A stretch of DNA of 64,000 nucleotides, taken from contig NZ_JABMCI010000054.1 of assembly GCF_013359775.1 (NCBI RefSeq), forward strand, positions 60,757 to 124,756, written 5' to 3'. Each line of letters begins with the position of its first letter. Positions within the stretch are counted from its first letter, which is position 1. The notes beneath the pieces were generated by a model that was given only the letters and a program-made list of their open reading frames with translations, did not search any database and was not told where the DNA came from. Source of the DNA: Cellulomonas humilata (GTDB lineage: Bacteria > Actinomycetota > Actinomycetes > Actinomycetales > Cellulomonadaceae). Below, piece after piece: positions 1-9,121 of this stretch. The position numbers and the translations under genes are program-made.

Positions 1-982
1 CGAGGACCGCGACCAGCCCCATCGTGGCGGCGCGCAGCACGCTCGGCGACGGGTGCACCACCAGGACCATGCACGCCATCGCCGCGAAGGCCACGGCGAC
101 GCGGGCCCACCGGGGCAGCCGAAGCGCGGACGCGAGCGCGAGGACGAGGGCGGCGACCAGCGAGAAGTGCGCGCCGGACACCGCCGTCACGTGCGTCAGC
201 CCGGCGGTGCGCAGGGCGCCGACCAGGTCCGCGGGGACCGTCGAGGTGTCGCCGACCGTGACGCCGGGGAGCAGCGCCCCGGCGTCACCCGGCAGCCGGT
301 CCGCCAGGGCTCCGATCCCGTCCCGGAACACCGCCGCGGCGGCGTCCGCGCCCGACGGTGGCCGCACGATCTCCGGCGCCCCGCTGCTGAGCAGCACCGC
401 GACGGTCCGGCCACCGGGCTCCCCCGGTCGCACCCGGCCGGCGCCGGAGACGCGGGCGCCGTAGGGCACCGACGCCCACGAGGTCGGTCCGAGGACCAGC
501 ACCCTCCCCGTCGCGCCCGACGCACGTCCGCCGGCGGTGACCCGGTCGACGGCGAGCAGGCACCGGACGCGCTCGGGGGCTCCCGGCCAGGCGGGGGCGA
601 GCACGGTCGGCTCGGCGACGACGATCCCGTCGACCCGCCCCACCGACGCCTCACGGGCGAGCACGGGCAGCAGACCGGCGGCACGTGCGGTCGTCTGGCT
701 CGCGCCCGCGCCGAGCACGGCCGATCCCGCGACCAGGGCGAGGGCGAGCACGGGACCGACCACGCTCGGCCGCCGGACCGTCGCGCCCCGACCAGCCGAC
801 CGACCCCACAGGAACCCGCCGACCGCGAGCGCGAGACACACCCCGGCGCCCACCAGGGCCACGCGCCCCGGAACCCGTGTGACCACCAGGGCAGCCGCCC
901 ACGCGGCGACGGCCGCGGGCAGGAGCCGCACGTCGACGGTGGGAGGCGGGTCCGTGTCGTCGACCGGCGCGGCCGGGGTCAC
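1..982 (-). CDS. comEC: ComEC/Rec2 competence channel protein, N-terminal part (cut by left edge)
   Basis: Partial gene of about 327 visible codons read from 982 leftwards and still open at base 1. It is the family of integral membrane proteins that carry single-stranded DNA across the inner membrane during transformation. The GTG start overlaps the TGA stop of comEA in a GTGA arrangement, so the two are translationally coupled. Visible: hydrophobic segments in the first 70 residues, an OB-like region, and near residue 250 the competence-domain signature, where GLTHVTAVSGAHFS matches the family pattern G-L-x-H-x-x-A-x-S-G-x-H. The metallo-beta-lactamase-like C-terminal part would lie outside the window. 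The family call is firm; whether the organism is naturally competent is unknown. Confidence 0.88.
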   Translation of the reverse strand, partial: MTPAAPVDDTDPPPTVDVRLLPAAVAAWAAALVVTRVPGRVALVGAGVCLALAVGGFLWGRSAGRGATVRRPSVVGPVLALALVAGSAVLGAGASQTTARAAGLLPVLAREASVGRVDGIVVAEPTVLAPAWPGAPERVRCLLAVDRVTAGGRASGATGRVLVLGPTSWASVPYGARVSGAGRVRPGEPGGRTVAVLLSSGAPEIVRPPSGADAAAAVFRDGIGALADRLPGDAGALLPGVTVGDTSTVPADLVGALRTAGLTHVTAVSGAHFSLVAALVLALASALRLPRWARVAVAFAAMACMVLVVHPSPSVLRAATMGLVAVL

Positions 983-2022
983 ACGCGCACCAGCTCGCGC
1001 AGCCGCTCGAGCAGCGTGGGACCGATGCCGGTGACGTCGGCGAGCTCGTCGACCGAGGCGAACGGCCGGTCCTCGCGGTGCGCGACGATCCGGCCCGCCA
1101 GCACGGGGCCGATGCCGGGCAGCGCATCGAGGGCCGCCTCGTCCGCGCCGTTCAGGTCGAGGAGCTCGTCGCCGGCCCCGGCGGTGGCGGCACCCGCACC
1201 CACCGCCTGCTCGCCCGGCCGCGGGACGGCGATCTGCTCACCGTCCACGAGGAGCCGCGCCAGGTTGAGGGCGCTCACCTGCGCGTCGGCGCTCGCACCT
1301 CCGGCCGCGGCGATCGCGTCGACCACCCGCGATCCCGCCGGCAGCCGGACGACGCCCGGCGCAGCGACGGCACCGACCACGTCGACGACCACCTCGGCCG
1401 CTGCGCCCGTCGGGTCGGCGGCGGTCCCGCTCGGCGCCGGGACGGGGAGCACGACCGCCGGCCCGGGCGCGAGCGATACCGTCCGCAACGCGACACCCCC
1501 GGCCACCAGGAGCACGACGAGCCCCGCGGCAGCGCCGACCTGCCACGACACGGTCCACCGGACGCGGCGACGCGGCGCCGGCGTGCGGGTGGTCGGGTCC
1601 CCGTGCGCCGCGGTGTACCCGACCGCCGCGACCTGGAGCGCGGCGGTCGTCCGGGCCACCGGGCCAACCGGGAGGGCCGGGTCGACGGGGGCGGCCGGGT
1701 CGACGGGGACGGCCGGGTCGACGGGGACGGCCGGGTCGACCGGGACGGCCGGGTCGACCGGGACGGCCGGGTCGACCGGGACGGCCGGGACCGCGGCGGG
1801 CGGCGTGACGCGGGGCGGCGCGGGGTCGCGCACCGCGCCGTGCGGGACCCACCCGGTGGCTTGGGGCGGTGTATCGACTCTCGGGAACGCGAGCGGTTCA
1901 TCAGGCCCGACGGTCGAGGCCGACGGCGGTGGTCGTGGCGCGACCGGTGACGCGCGGTGCGTGGTGAGTGCGGACAGCCGGCGCCGGGTGGTCAGGGCGA
2001 GGTCGCGGTCACGGCGTGGCAC
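979..2022 (-). CDS. comEA: ComEA-like helix-hairpin-helix DNA-binding protein
   Basis: A 347-aa protein. Residues 1-160 are a long Arg/Pro-rich cytoplasmic leader, including a VPVDPA hexapeptide repeated about six times (residues 81-116). One membrane segment lies at about 161-180. A SLBB-like domain follows (about 208-267), then a Gly/Ala linker and a C-terminal helix-hairpin-helix pair (about 285-347) with GIGPVLA and GIGPTLL hairpins. ComEA binds incoming double-stranded DNA outside the membrane and passes it to ComEC, encoded immediately downstream with a 4-base overlap. The GTG start lies exactly 6 bases after a TAGGTT -10 box (2029-2034), indicating a leaderless mRNA. The cytoplasmic leader is longer than in classical ComEA. 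Confidence 0.92.
   Translation of the reverse strand: MPRRDRDLALTTRRRLSALTTHRASPVAPRPPPSASTVGPDEPLAFPRVDTPPQATGWVPHGAVRDPAPPRVTPPAAVPAVPVDPAVPVDPAVPVDPAVPVDPAVPVDPAAPVDPALPVGPVARTTAALQVAAVGYTAAHGDPTTRTPAPRRRVRWTVSWQVGAAAGLVVLLVAGGVALRTVSLAPGPAVVLPVPAPSGTAADPTGAAAEVVVDVVGAVAAPGVVRLPAGSRVVDAIAAAGGASADAQVSALNLARLLVDGEQIAVPRPGEQAVGAGAATAGAGDELLDLNGADEAALDALPGIGPVLAGRIVAHREDRPFASVDELADVTGIGPTLLERLRELVRV
1675..1782. repeat. 18-bp tandem repeat inside comEA
   Basis: About six head-to-tail copies of an 18-base unit, nearly identical apart from single substitutions, encode the VPVDPA repeats of ComEA. The repeat keeps the reading frame, so copy-number change would only alter the linker length. The high identity suggests recent expansion by slippage. 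Confidence 0.85.
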
Positions 2023-2028
2023 GCGCCG

Positions 2029-2034
2029 AACCTA
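2029..2034 (-). promoter_or_regulatory. -10 box TAGGTT, leaderless comEA
   Basis: TAGGTT read on the minus strand, followed by exactly 6 bases and the GTG start of comEA. Same geometry as at leuS, ppc, panE and others in this window. No convincing -35 was identified. Confidence 0.55.
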
Positions 2035-2129
2035 CGGACGCCTCCGTCCGGCACGGTCGCAGCGCGGGACGGCTGTGCCCGCCGGTCCCGCCGGACGGGC
2101 TGTGGGCGGGTCGGGGCGCCCGGGCGGGC

Positions 2130-3089
2130 TCAGGCGTCGGCGACGACGATCGCCAGCAGGCCCGGCCCGACGTGTGCGGCGAGCACGGCACCGGACTCGC
2201 AGACCACCGTCTCCTCGACCCGCCCGCCGCTCGTAGCCTTGAGCTCGTCGGCCAGCGTCGCCGCAATCTCGGCCTGCCCCAGGTGGTGCACCGCCACCCG
2301 GGCGTGCGGGCGCCGCGCGATGTCAGCCGCGGCCAGCGCGACGAGCCGGTCCCTGGCGGAGCGTCGCGTCCGCACCTTCTCCACCACCTCGATCGCACCG
2401 TCGTGGAGCGAGAGGATCGGGCGCAGGCCGAGCACGATGCCGAACGCCGTCGCCGGCATGCTCAGCCGGCCACCCTTGCGCAGGTGCTCCAGCGAGTCCA
2501 CCAGGAACCAGACCCGTGTCGACGCCGCGACGGCGAGAGCGTGCTCGGCCACCAGGCTCCCCGACGGCAGGGACGGTCCGACCCGACCCCGGGCGTGCCA
2601 CCGGGCACGGGCGGCGGCGAACGGACCCGCCCCCGGTGCCGGCGCGGGCGGTTCGGGTGGGCCGAGCGAGAAGCGCGCCGCGTCGAGCACCGCGAAGCCC
2701 AGCGCCATCGCGACCGCCCCGGAGTCGACCACGTGCACGGTCACCGGTGCGGCCTCCGCGGCGAGGCTCGCCGCCCGCACCGTGCCCGACAGCTCCCCCG
2801 ACAGGTGGATCGACACGATCTCTCGGGCGCCGGACGCCGCGGCCCGGTCGTACGCCGCGGCGAAGGCCGCCGGTGACGGCTGCGACGTCGACACCCTGGC
2901 GCCCCGGGTCAGCGCCGTGAGCAGGGCGCCCGGGGTCAGGTCGACGCCCTCGATGTGCCGCTCGCCGTCGACGACGACATCCAGCGGGACGACACCGATG
3001 CCCCACCGCTCGGCCGCGCCCTCGGGGAGCGAGGCCGTGGAGTCGGTGACGATCGCCACGGACGGCTGCTCAGGGCGACGACCGGGCAT
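2130..3089 (-). CDS. DegV family fatty-acid-binding protein
   Basis: A 319-aa protein starting at MPGRRPEQPSVAIVTDSTAS. DegV/FakB proteins bind a fatty acid between two domains and, in Firmicutes, present it to the FakA kinase for phosphorylation. Visible: the VTDSTASLP opening strand (about 12-20), the STSQPSP segment lining the acyl site (about 70), HLSGELSGT (about 103), and LRKGGRLS followed by LGLRPILSL in the second half. A Pro/Ala-rich insertion sits near residue 150. The ATG is 5 bases after the leuS stop, so it is probably cotranscribed with leuS. An upstream in-frame extension into leuS is ignored because it lacks family similarity. No fakA-like gene is visible here. Confidence 0.9.
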   Translation of the reverse strand: MPGRRPEQPSVAIVTDSTASLPEGAAERWGIGVVPLDVVVDGERHIEGVDLTPGALLTALTRGARVSTSQPSPAAFAAAYDRAAASGAREIVSIHLSGELSGTVRAASLAAEAAPVTVHVVDSGAVAMALGFAVLDAARFSLGPPEPPAPAPGAGPFAAARARWHARGRVGPSLPSGSLVAEHALAVAASTRVWFLVDSLEHLRKGGRLSMPATAFGIVLGLRPILSLHDGAIEVVEKVRTRRSARDRLVALAAADIARRPHARVAVHHLGQAEIAATLADELKATSGGRVEETVVCESGAVLAAHVGPGLLAIVVADA

Positions 3090-3094
3090 GCGGC

Positions 3095-5995
3095 TCAGGC
3101 CGGGACGACGTTGACGAGCTTCGGCGCACGGACGATCACGGTGCGGATGTCGCGCCCGTCGAGCGCGCGCTGCACACCGACGTCGGCGAGCGCCAGCGCG
3201 CGCAGGTCGTCCTCGGACGCGTCCGACGCCACCTCGGCACGCCCGCGCACCTTGCCCTGCACCTGGAAGATGCACGTCACGGAGTCCTCGACCAGCTGGG
3301 CCGGGTCCGCCACGGGGAACGGCTCGTACGCCAGGGAGCGCTCGTGGCCCAGCCTCGACCACAGCTCCTCGGCGACGTGCGGCGCCACCGGTGCGGTCAT
3401 GAGCACGAGCGGCTCGACCGCGGCGCGGGGTGTCGTCGGCAGGGTGGTGAGGTGGTTGTTCAGCACGATCAGCCGCGAGATCGCCGTGTTGAGCCGCATC
3501 GCGCCCATGTCCGCCGTGACGTCGGCGATCACGCGGTGCAGCACCTTGAGCGTCTCGGGGGAAGGCGCCTCGTCGGACACCGTCGTCGTCCCGGTGCCCT
3601 CGTCCACCACGTTGCGCCACAGACGCTGCAGGAAGCGCTGGGACCCGACCACCGCACGCGTGTCCCACGGGCGCGACAGGTCCAGCGGTCCCATCGACAT
3701 CTCGTAGACGCGCAGGGTGTCGGCGCCGTAGTCGGCGTACATCTGGTCCGGGGAGACGGCGTTCTTCAGGGACTTGCCGATCTTGCCGTACTCGCGGAAC
3801 ACCTCCTGGCCGTTCCAGGAGTAGCCCGACGGGAACGACTCGTCCTCGAGCACCTCGACGGCGGGGACGTAGGCGCCTCGTGCGTCGGTGTACGCGTAGT
3901 CCTGGATGTAGCCCTGGTTGAACAGCTTGTGGAACGGCTCCCCGCTCGAGACGTGTCCCAGGTCGTGCAGCACCTTGTGCCAGAACCGCGCGTAGAGCAG
4001 GTGCAGGACGGCATGCTCGACGCCGCCGACGTACAGGTCGACGCCGCCGACGGAGCCCGCGGGCTGGTCACCGTGGCCGGGACCCATCCAGTACTGCTCG
4101 AGAGCCGGGTCCACCAGGACCGTGTCGTTGCCGGGGTCCAGGTAGCGCAGGTAGTACCAGCAGGAGCCCGCCCAGTTGGGCATCGTGTTGGTGTCCCGGC
4201 GGTACTGCTTCGGGCCGTCGCCCAGGTCGAGCGTGACGTTCACCCAGTCCTGGTTGCGGCCCAGCGGCGGCTCCGGGGTGGAGTGGGCGTCGTTCGGGTC
4301 GAACGTGCGCGGCGAGTAGTCGGGGACCTCGGGCAGGTTCACCGGCAGGGCCGAGTCCGGGACCGCCAGGGGGAGGTCGTGCTCGTCGTACACGATCGGG
4401 AACGGCTCGCCCCAGTAGCGCTGCCGGCTGAACAGCCAGTCGCGCAGCCGGTACGTGATGGTGCCCTCGCCCACGCCCTTCGCGGTCAGCCAGTCGGTGA
4501 TCGCCGCCTTGGCGTCGGCCACCGACAGCCCGTCCAGGCTGATCTCGGCGTTGGAGGAGTTGATCGCGAGGCCGTCGCCGGTGCGGGCACCCGGCTCGGT
4601 GCCCTCCGGCGCGTCGACCGTGTAGACGACGGGCAGGGCGAACGCCTCCGCGAACGCGAAGTCGCGGGCGTCGCCGCCGGGGACGGCCATGATCGCGCCG
4701 GTGCCGTACCCCATCAGCACGTAGTCCGCGGTGAACACCGGCAGCAGGTCGCCGTTGACCGGGTTGGCGGCCAGGTGACCCGTGAACACGCCCGTCTTGC
4801 GGCCGGCGTCGGCCTGCCGCTCCACTGCCGTCTTCGATGCGGCCTCGGCCCGGTACGACGCCACCGCGTCCACCGGGGTGCGGTGACCGCCGGTCCAGAT
4901 GTCCTTGGTGCCGTCGGGCCACGCCGCCGGCACCTCGTCGAGCAGGGGGTGCTCGGGAGACACCACGACGAAGGTGGCGCCGAACAGGGTGTCCGGCCGG
5001 GTGGTGAACACCTCGACCTGGTCACCGCCCTGCACAGGGAACCGCACCCGCGCGCCGGACGACCGCCCGATCCAGTTGCGCTGCATCGCCTTGACCTTGT
5101 CCGGCCAGTCGATGTGCTCCAGGTCGTCGATCAGCCGGTCGGCGTAGGCCGTGATCCGCATGTTCCACTGCCGCAGGCTGCGCTGGAACACCGGGAAGTT
5201 GCCGCGCTCGGAGCGGCCGTCCGCGGTGACCTCCTCGTTGGCCAGCACCGTGCCCAGGCCCGGGCACCAGTTCACGGGCGTCTCGGAGACGTAGGCCAGG
5301 CGCTGGGTGTCGAGCACGCGGCGGCGACCGACCTCGTCCAGGTCGGACCACGAGACCTCGCCGTCGAGCGCTCGTTCGCCGGAGTCGTACTCCGCGACCA
5401 GCTCCGCGATCGGGCGCGCGCGGCCCACGCCGCCGTCGGGCCGCGGGGCCGTCTCGTCGTACCAGGAGTCGAAGATCTGCAGGAAGATCCATTGCGTCCA
5501 ACGGATGTAGCCGGGGTCGATCGTCGCGAACGTCCGGCGCGGGTCGTGCGCCAGGCCGAGCCGACGCAGCTGGCGCTGCATGATGACGATGTTCGCCTCG
5601 GTGGTGGTGCGCGGGTGCTGGCCCGTCTGGACGGCGAACTGCTCCGCCGGCAGCCCGAACGCGTCGAAGCCGAAGGCGTGCAGCACGTTGTCGCCCTGCA
5701 TGCGGCGGAACCTGCCCACCACGTCCGTGGCGATGTAGCCCAGCGGGTGCCCGACGTGCAGGCCTGCGCCCGAGGGGTACGGGAACATGTCCATCACGAA
5801 GAACGCCGGCTGCGCGGGGTCGGCGTTCCGGCCGTCGCCGTCGGTGAGGTCGCCCGTGGGGTTCGCGGCGAAGAAGGTGCCGCGGTCCGCCCACTCGTCC
5901 TGCCAGCGCAGCTCGATCTCGCGCGCGAGATCGGCCGTGTAGCGGAACGGGACGTCGTCGGTGGAGGTGGGCGTGGGGGCGTCCTGCGAGGTCAC
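3095..5995 (-). CDS. leuS: Leucyl-tRNA synthetase
   Basis: A 966-aa class I synthetase that charges tRNA-Leu with leucine in the cytoplasm. The HIGH-type signature is at residues 80-83 (HVGH, within [17 protein letters not shown]). The CP1 editing domain contains [10 protein letters not shown] near residue 325, and the KMSKS-type loop is KIGKS at about 738-742. The length is normal to slightly long; an acidic insertion at about 45-60 and a further insertion near 610-640 are typical of actinobacterial enzymes. The GTG start follows a TAAACT -10 box by 6 bases, so the mRNA looks leaderless. It diverges from the HerA-like gene and heads a unit with degV. Confidence 0.98.
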   Translation of the reverse strand: MTSQDAPTPTSTDDVPFRYTADLAREIELRWQDEWADRGTFFAANPTGDLTDGDGRNADPAQPAFFVMDMFPYPSGAGLHVGHPLGYIATDVVGRFRRMQGDNVLHAFGFDAFGLPAEQFAVQTGQHPRTTTEANIVIMQRQLRRLGLAHDPRRTFATIDPGYIRWTQWIFLQIFDSWYDETAPRPDGGVGRARPIAELVAEYDSGERALDGEVSWSDLDEVGRRRVLDTQRLAYVSETPVNWCPGLGTVLANEEVTADGRSERGNFPVFQRSLRQWNMRITAYADRLIDDLEHIDWPDKVKAMQRNWIGRSSGARVRFPVQGGDQVEVFTTRPDTLFGATFVVVSPEHPLLDEVPAAWPDGTKDIWTGGHRTPVDAVASYRAEAASKTAVERQADAGRKTGVFTGHLAANPVNGDLLPVFTADYVLMGYGTGAIMAVPGGDARDFAFAEAFALPVVYTVDAPEGTEPGARTGDGLAINSSNAEISLDGLSVADAKAAITDWLTAKGVGEGTITYRLRDWLFSRQRYWGEPFPIVYDEHDLPLAVPDSALPVNLPEVPDYSPRTFDPNDAHSTPEPPLGRNQDWVNVTLDLGDGPKQYRRDTNTMPNWAGSCWYYLRYLDPGNDTVLVDPALEQYWMGPGHGDQPAGSVGGVDLYVGGVEHAVLHLLYARFWHKVLHDLGHVSSGEPFHKLFNQGYIQDYAYTDARGAYVPAVEVLEDESFPSGYSWNGQEVFREYGKIGKSLKNAVSPDQMYADYGADTLRVYEMSMGPLDLSRPWDTRAVVGSQRFLQRLWRNVVDEGTGTTTVSDEAPSPETLKVLHRVIADVTADMGAMRLNTAISRLIVLNNHLTTLPTTPRAAVEPLVLMTAPVAPHVAEELWSRLGHERSLAYEPFPVADPAQLVEDSVTCIFQVQGKVRGRAEVASDASEDDLRALALADVGVQRALDGRDIRTVIVRAPKLVNVVPA

Positions 5996-6001
5996 CCGGC
6001 G

Positions 6002-6007
6002 AGTTTA
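6002..6007 (-). promoter_or_regulatory. -10 box TAAACT, leaderless leuS
   Basis: TAAACT on the minus strand, 6 bases before the GTG start of leuS. It fits a leaderless transcript beginning at or next to the start codon. Confidence 0.6.
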
Positions 6008-6061
6008 CCGACCGCCCGTGAGGGCGCCGTACGCGGCCGTGTGGGCGTGGAGGTGCGGTCG

Positions 6062-6067
6062 TATGCT
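6062..6067 (+). promoter_or_regulatory. -10 box TATGCT, leaderless HerA-like gene
   Basis: TATGCT followed by 6 bases and the ATG at 6074. There is no Shine-Dalgarno sequence between them. It lies back to back with the leuS -10 box in a 78-base divergent region. Confidence 0.6.
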
Positions 6068-6073
6068 CCGGTC

Positions 6074-7864
6074 ATGTCGGACAGCACCCCGCAGCCAGGC
6101 CCCACCACGTCCCCGGCCGACCTGGCTGCCCTGCGGGCCGCCGCCGCCCAGGCCGCCGCGGAGGCTGCCGAGGCGAGGTCCCAGGCCGCGGCTGCCGCGC
6201 TCGCCGCTGCGGAGGCCGCTGCGTCGGGGCAGGCGAGCGTGGCGCCGCCGCCCGCGGCCCCCCCGACGTCGACACCCGCAGCCACGCCCGCGGCACCACC
6301 CGCCGCACCACCCGCACCGACACTGTCGGACCATGCCGCCCAGATCGCCGCGGGCTACACCTTCGCCGGTCCGATGCTCCCCCTCGGCGCGCTCGTGGAG
6401 GGGGACGTGGCGTTCCCCGACGTCCCGGTCGGGATCCCCCTCGGGATGATGAACCGGCACGGCCTCGTGGCCGGCGCCACCGGCACGGGCAAGACCAAGA
6501 CGCTCCAGGTCCTCACCGAGGCGCTCTCGACTGCCGGTGTCCCCGTGTTCGTCTCGGACATCAAGGGTGACCTGTCCGGGCTGGCCGTGCCGGGCACCTC
6601 GAGCGAGAAGCTCCTGGCCCGCACGTCGAGCCTCGGGCAGGACTGGGTGGCCACCGCGTCGCCGGTCGAGTTCCTCAGCCTGGGCGGGATCGGGGCGGGC
6701 TCCCCGGTGCGGACCACCGTCACGGACTTCGGGCCGCTGCTGCTGTCCAAGGTGCTGGGCCTGAACGCGACGCAGGAGTCGAGCCTGGGCCTGATCATGC
6801 ACTGGGCCGACACCCAGGGGCTCGCGCTCCTGGACCTCAAGGACCTCCAGGCCACCATCGCGTACCTGGTCAGCGACGAGGGCAAACCGCTGCTCAAGGG
6901 CATCGGCGGCCTCTCGGCGGCGACCGCGGGGGTCATCCTGCGCGAGATCGTGTCGCTGCAGAGCCAGGGCGCCGACGCCTTCTTCGGCGAGCCGGCGTTC
7001 GACGTGTCCGAGCTGCTGCGGACCACTCCCGACGGTCGGGGCGTCGTCAGCGCGCTCGAGCTGCCCGGCGTGCAGGACCGGCCCGCCCTGTTCTCGACGT
7101 TCCTCATGTGGCTGCTGGCCGAGCTGTTCCAGGAGCTCCCCGAGGTGGGCGACCCCGACAAGCCGAAGCTGGTGTTCTTCTTCGACGAGGCGCACCTGCT
7201 GTTCACCGGCGCGTCCTCGGACTTCCTCACCCAGGTCACGCAGACGGTCCGGCTGATCCGCTCCAAGGGCGTCGGCGTCTTCTTCGTCACCCAGAGCCCC
7301 AAGGACGTGCCGGCGGACGTGCTGGGCCAGCTGGGCAACCGGGTGCAGCACGCCCTGCGCGCGTTCACCCCCGACGACGCCAAGGCCCTGCGGTCCGCTG
7401 CCCGGACCTTTCCGACCTCCCCCTACGACCTCGAGCAGCTGCTCCAGTCGCTGGGCACCGGCGAGGCGGTGGTCACGGTCCAGTCCGAGCGCGGGACGCC
7501 GACGCCCGTGGCGTGGACGCGGCTGCGGGCGCCGCAGTCGTCGATGGAGCCCATGCCCGCCGCGACCATGGCGGCCGCCGTGTCCGCGTCCCCGTTGTCC
7601 ACCCGGTACGCGGTGGCCGTCGACCGCGAGTCGGCGTACGAGCTGCTCGCGGTCCGGGCCCAGAAGGCGCAGGAGGCGGCCCGCCGCGCGCAGGAGGCGG
7701 AGGAGGCGCAGGACCGGGCCGACGAGGCCGCCCGTGAGGCGCGCCGCGCGGCTCCGCGGCGGTCGGCCAGCCGGACGAGCCCCCTGGACAGCCTGCTGCG
7801 GTCAGCGGGTACTCAGCTGGGGCGTGAGATCACGCGCTCGATCTTCGGCACCCGCCGGCGCTGA
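6074..7864 (+). CDS. HerA-like helicase domain protein (DUF853 / YjgR family)
   Basis: A 596-aa P-loop ATPase. Residues 1-90 are an Ala/Pro-rich low-complexity head. Walker A is GATGTGKT at about 134-141 and Walker B is VFFFDEAHLLF at about 366-376. The C-terminus (about 515-590) is a charged, Ala/Glu/Arg-rich coiled coil ending in a basic tail. The DUF853 family resembles HerA/FtsK translocases, but its substrate is not established. The start was chosen because TATGCT lies 6 bases upstream; a longer in-frame reading extends antisense through leuS and is not credible. The last 63 bases overlap the convergent MFS gene. Confidence 0.93.
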   Translation: MSDSTPQPGPTTSPADLAALRAAAAQAAAEAAEARSQAAAAALAAAEAAASGQASVAPPPAAPPTSTPAATPAAPPAAPPAPTLSDHAAQIAAGYTFAGPMLPLGALVEGDVAFPDVPVGIPLGMMNRHGLVAGATGTGKTKTLQVLTEALSTAGVPVFVSDIKGDLSGLAVPGTSSEKLLARTSSLGQDWVATASPVEFLSLGGIGAGSPVRTTVTDFGPLLLSKVLGLNATQESSLGLIMHWADTQGLALLDLKDLQATIAYLVSDEGKPLLKGIGGLSAATAGVILREIVSLQSQGADAFFGEPAFDVSELLRTTPDGRGVVSALELPGVQDRPALFSTFLMWLLAELFQELPEVGDPDKPKLVFFFDEAHLLFTGASSDFLTQVTQTVRLIRSKGVGVFFVTQSPKDVPADVLGQLGNRVQHALRAFTPDDAKALRSAARTFPTSPYDLEQLLQSLGTGEAVVTVQSERGTPTPVAWTRLRAPQSSMEPMPAATMAAAVSASPLSTRYAVAVDRESAYELLAVRAQKAQEAARRAQEAEEAQDRADEAAREARRAAPRRSASRTSPLDSLLRSAGTQLGREITRSIFGTRRR

Positions 7865-9034
7865 GAGCGTCGGTGCGGGTCCGCGCCCGAACGCCAGCAC
7901 GACGCCGAGTCCCAGGGCGGTCAGCCCCGCGCCGACCCACGCCGGCGCCAGGTACCCGAAGCCGCCGGCGATGACCAGGCCGCCGGCGAACGCGCCCGCC
8001 GCGTTGCCCAGGTTCAGCGCGGAGTGGCACAGCGCGGCGCCCAGGGACGGTGCCGCCGGCGAGACGTCCATCAGGCGCGTCTGGAGGGACAGCCCGAGCA
8101 CCTGGGACGTCACGCCCAGCAGGACGAGGGCCAGGACCGCGGGCACCGGGGACGCCCCGACGAGCGCGATGGCGACGAGCACCACGATCGTCGCGACCAT
8201 GCCCCCGATGACGGTCCCGAGCACCGACCGGTCGGCCAGCCGCCCGCCCAGCAGAGTGCCGATCGTCATGCCGATCCCGTACAGGGCGAGCACGAGGGGG
8301 ACCAGCGAGATGTCCAGCCCCGTCACCTCGGTGAGCAGCGGCTTGACGTAGGAGTAGACCGCGAACATCCCGCCGAACCCGACGGCACCGGCGCCGAAGG
8401 CGATCCACAGCCGTCGGTTGCGCAGGGCGGCGAGCTCGGTGCGGACCGTGGTGCCGGCCGGGGAGGGCAGCGACGGCGTCCACGCGTGCAGCGCGGCAAG
8501 CGTGACCAGCCCGAGCCCGCCGACCCCGACGAACGCCCACCGCCAGCCCACGGCCTGCCCGATGATCGCGGTCAGCGGGACCCCCACCGCGCACGCGACC
8601 GTCAGCCCCGCCATCATCGCGGCGACCGCCCGGCCACGCTTCTCCGGGCCGACGACGGCCGTCCCCATGACCGCGCCGACCCCGAAGAACGCCCCGTGGG
8701 GCAGCCCGGCGAGGAACCGCGCGAGCACCAGCCAGCCCTGGGTGGGCGCGAACGCCGACAGCACGTTGCCGACGGTGAACGCGACCATCAGCAGGAGCAG
8801 GAGCCGACGACGGTCCAGCCGGGCGCCGAGGGCCGCGAGCGTCGGGGCTCCCGCGACGACACCGAGGGCGTACGCGGTGATCGCGTGCCCGGCCGTGGGG
8901 ATGGACACCGCGAGGTCGTCGGCGATCTCGGGCAGCAGGCCCATCGTGGCGAACTCGGTGGTCCCGATTCCGAACCCGCCGAGCGCGAGGGCGAACAGCG
9001 CGGCGCGCGAGCGCGCGGGGGTGAGGGTGACCAA
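7802..9034 (-). CDS. MFS exporter, AraJ/arabinose-efflux-like
   Basis: A 410-aa protein with about 12 hydrophobic segments and the major-facilitator loop between segments 2 and 3 (ARLDRRRLLL). The opening GFGIGTTEFATMGLLPEIADD is the hallmark of the AraJ/YdhP drug and sugar efflux subgroup. The substrate cannot be read from sequence. The start codon is TTG: a GGAGG ribosome site sits 8 bases before it and no ATG or GTG occurs in frame nearby. The 3' end overlaps the HerA-like gene by 63 bases on the opposite strand. It follows the DtxR-type gene in the same direction, 87 bases apart, with a perfect palindrome between them. Confidence 0.92.
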   Translation of the reverse strand: MVTLTPARSRAALFALALGGFGIGTTEFATMGLLPEIADDLAVSIPTAGHAITAYALGVVAGAPTLAALGARLDRRRLLLLLMVAFTVGNVLSAFAPTQGWLVLARFLAGLPHGAFFGVGAVMGTAVVGPEKRGRAVAAMMAGLTVACAVGVPLTAIIGQAVGWRWAFVGVGGLGLVTLAALHAWTPSLPSPAGTTVRTELAALRNRRLWIAFGAGAVGFGGMFAVYSYVKPLLTEVTGLDISLVPLVLALYGIGMTIGTLLGGRLADRSVLGTVIGGMVATIVVLVAIALVGASPVPAVLALVLLGVTSQVLGLSLQTRLMDVSPAAPSLGAALCHSALNLGNAAGAFAGGLVIAGGFGYLAPAWVGAGLTALGLGVVLAFGRGPAPTLSAPAGAEDRARDLTPQLSTR

Positions 9035-9050
9035 ACGACGAGCCTCCGGA

Positions 9051-9062
9051 CGAATCGATTCG
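9051..9062. promoter_or_regulatory. Perfect palindrome CGAATCGATTCG before the MFS gene
   Basis: A 12-base perfect inverted repeat 17 bases upstream of the TTG start, just before the ribosome site. AT-rich for this genome, and a plausible operator for an unlinked repressor. No regulator is assigned. Confidence 0.4.
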
Positions 9063-9121
9063 ATCCCGATGTGGAGTGCGTCGTCGTCAGCTCCGGTGGA
9101 TGCCGCCCAGCGTACGGGGTG

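Noticed and set aside
1675..1782. CRISPR array
   Set aside because: The units are 18 bases long, directly adjacent without spacers, and code for VPVDPA in comEA.
3344..6073. Long plus-strand reading frame antisense to leuS, in frame with the HerA-like gene
   Set aside because: It is the mirror of leuS codon bias. It has no family similarity and the true start at 6074 has a proper -10 box.
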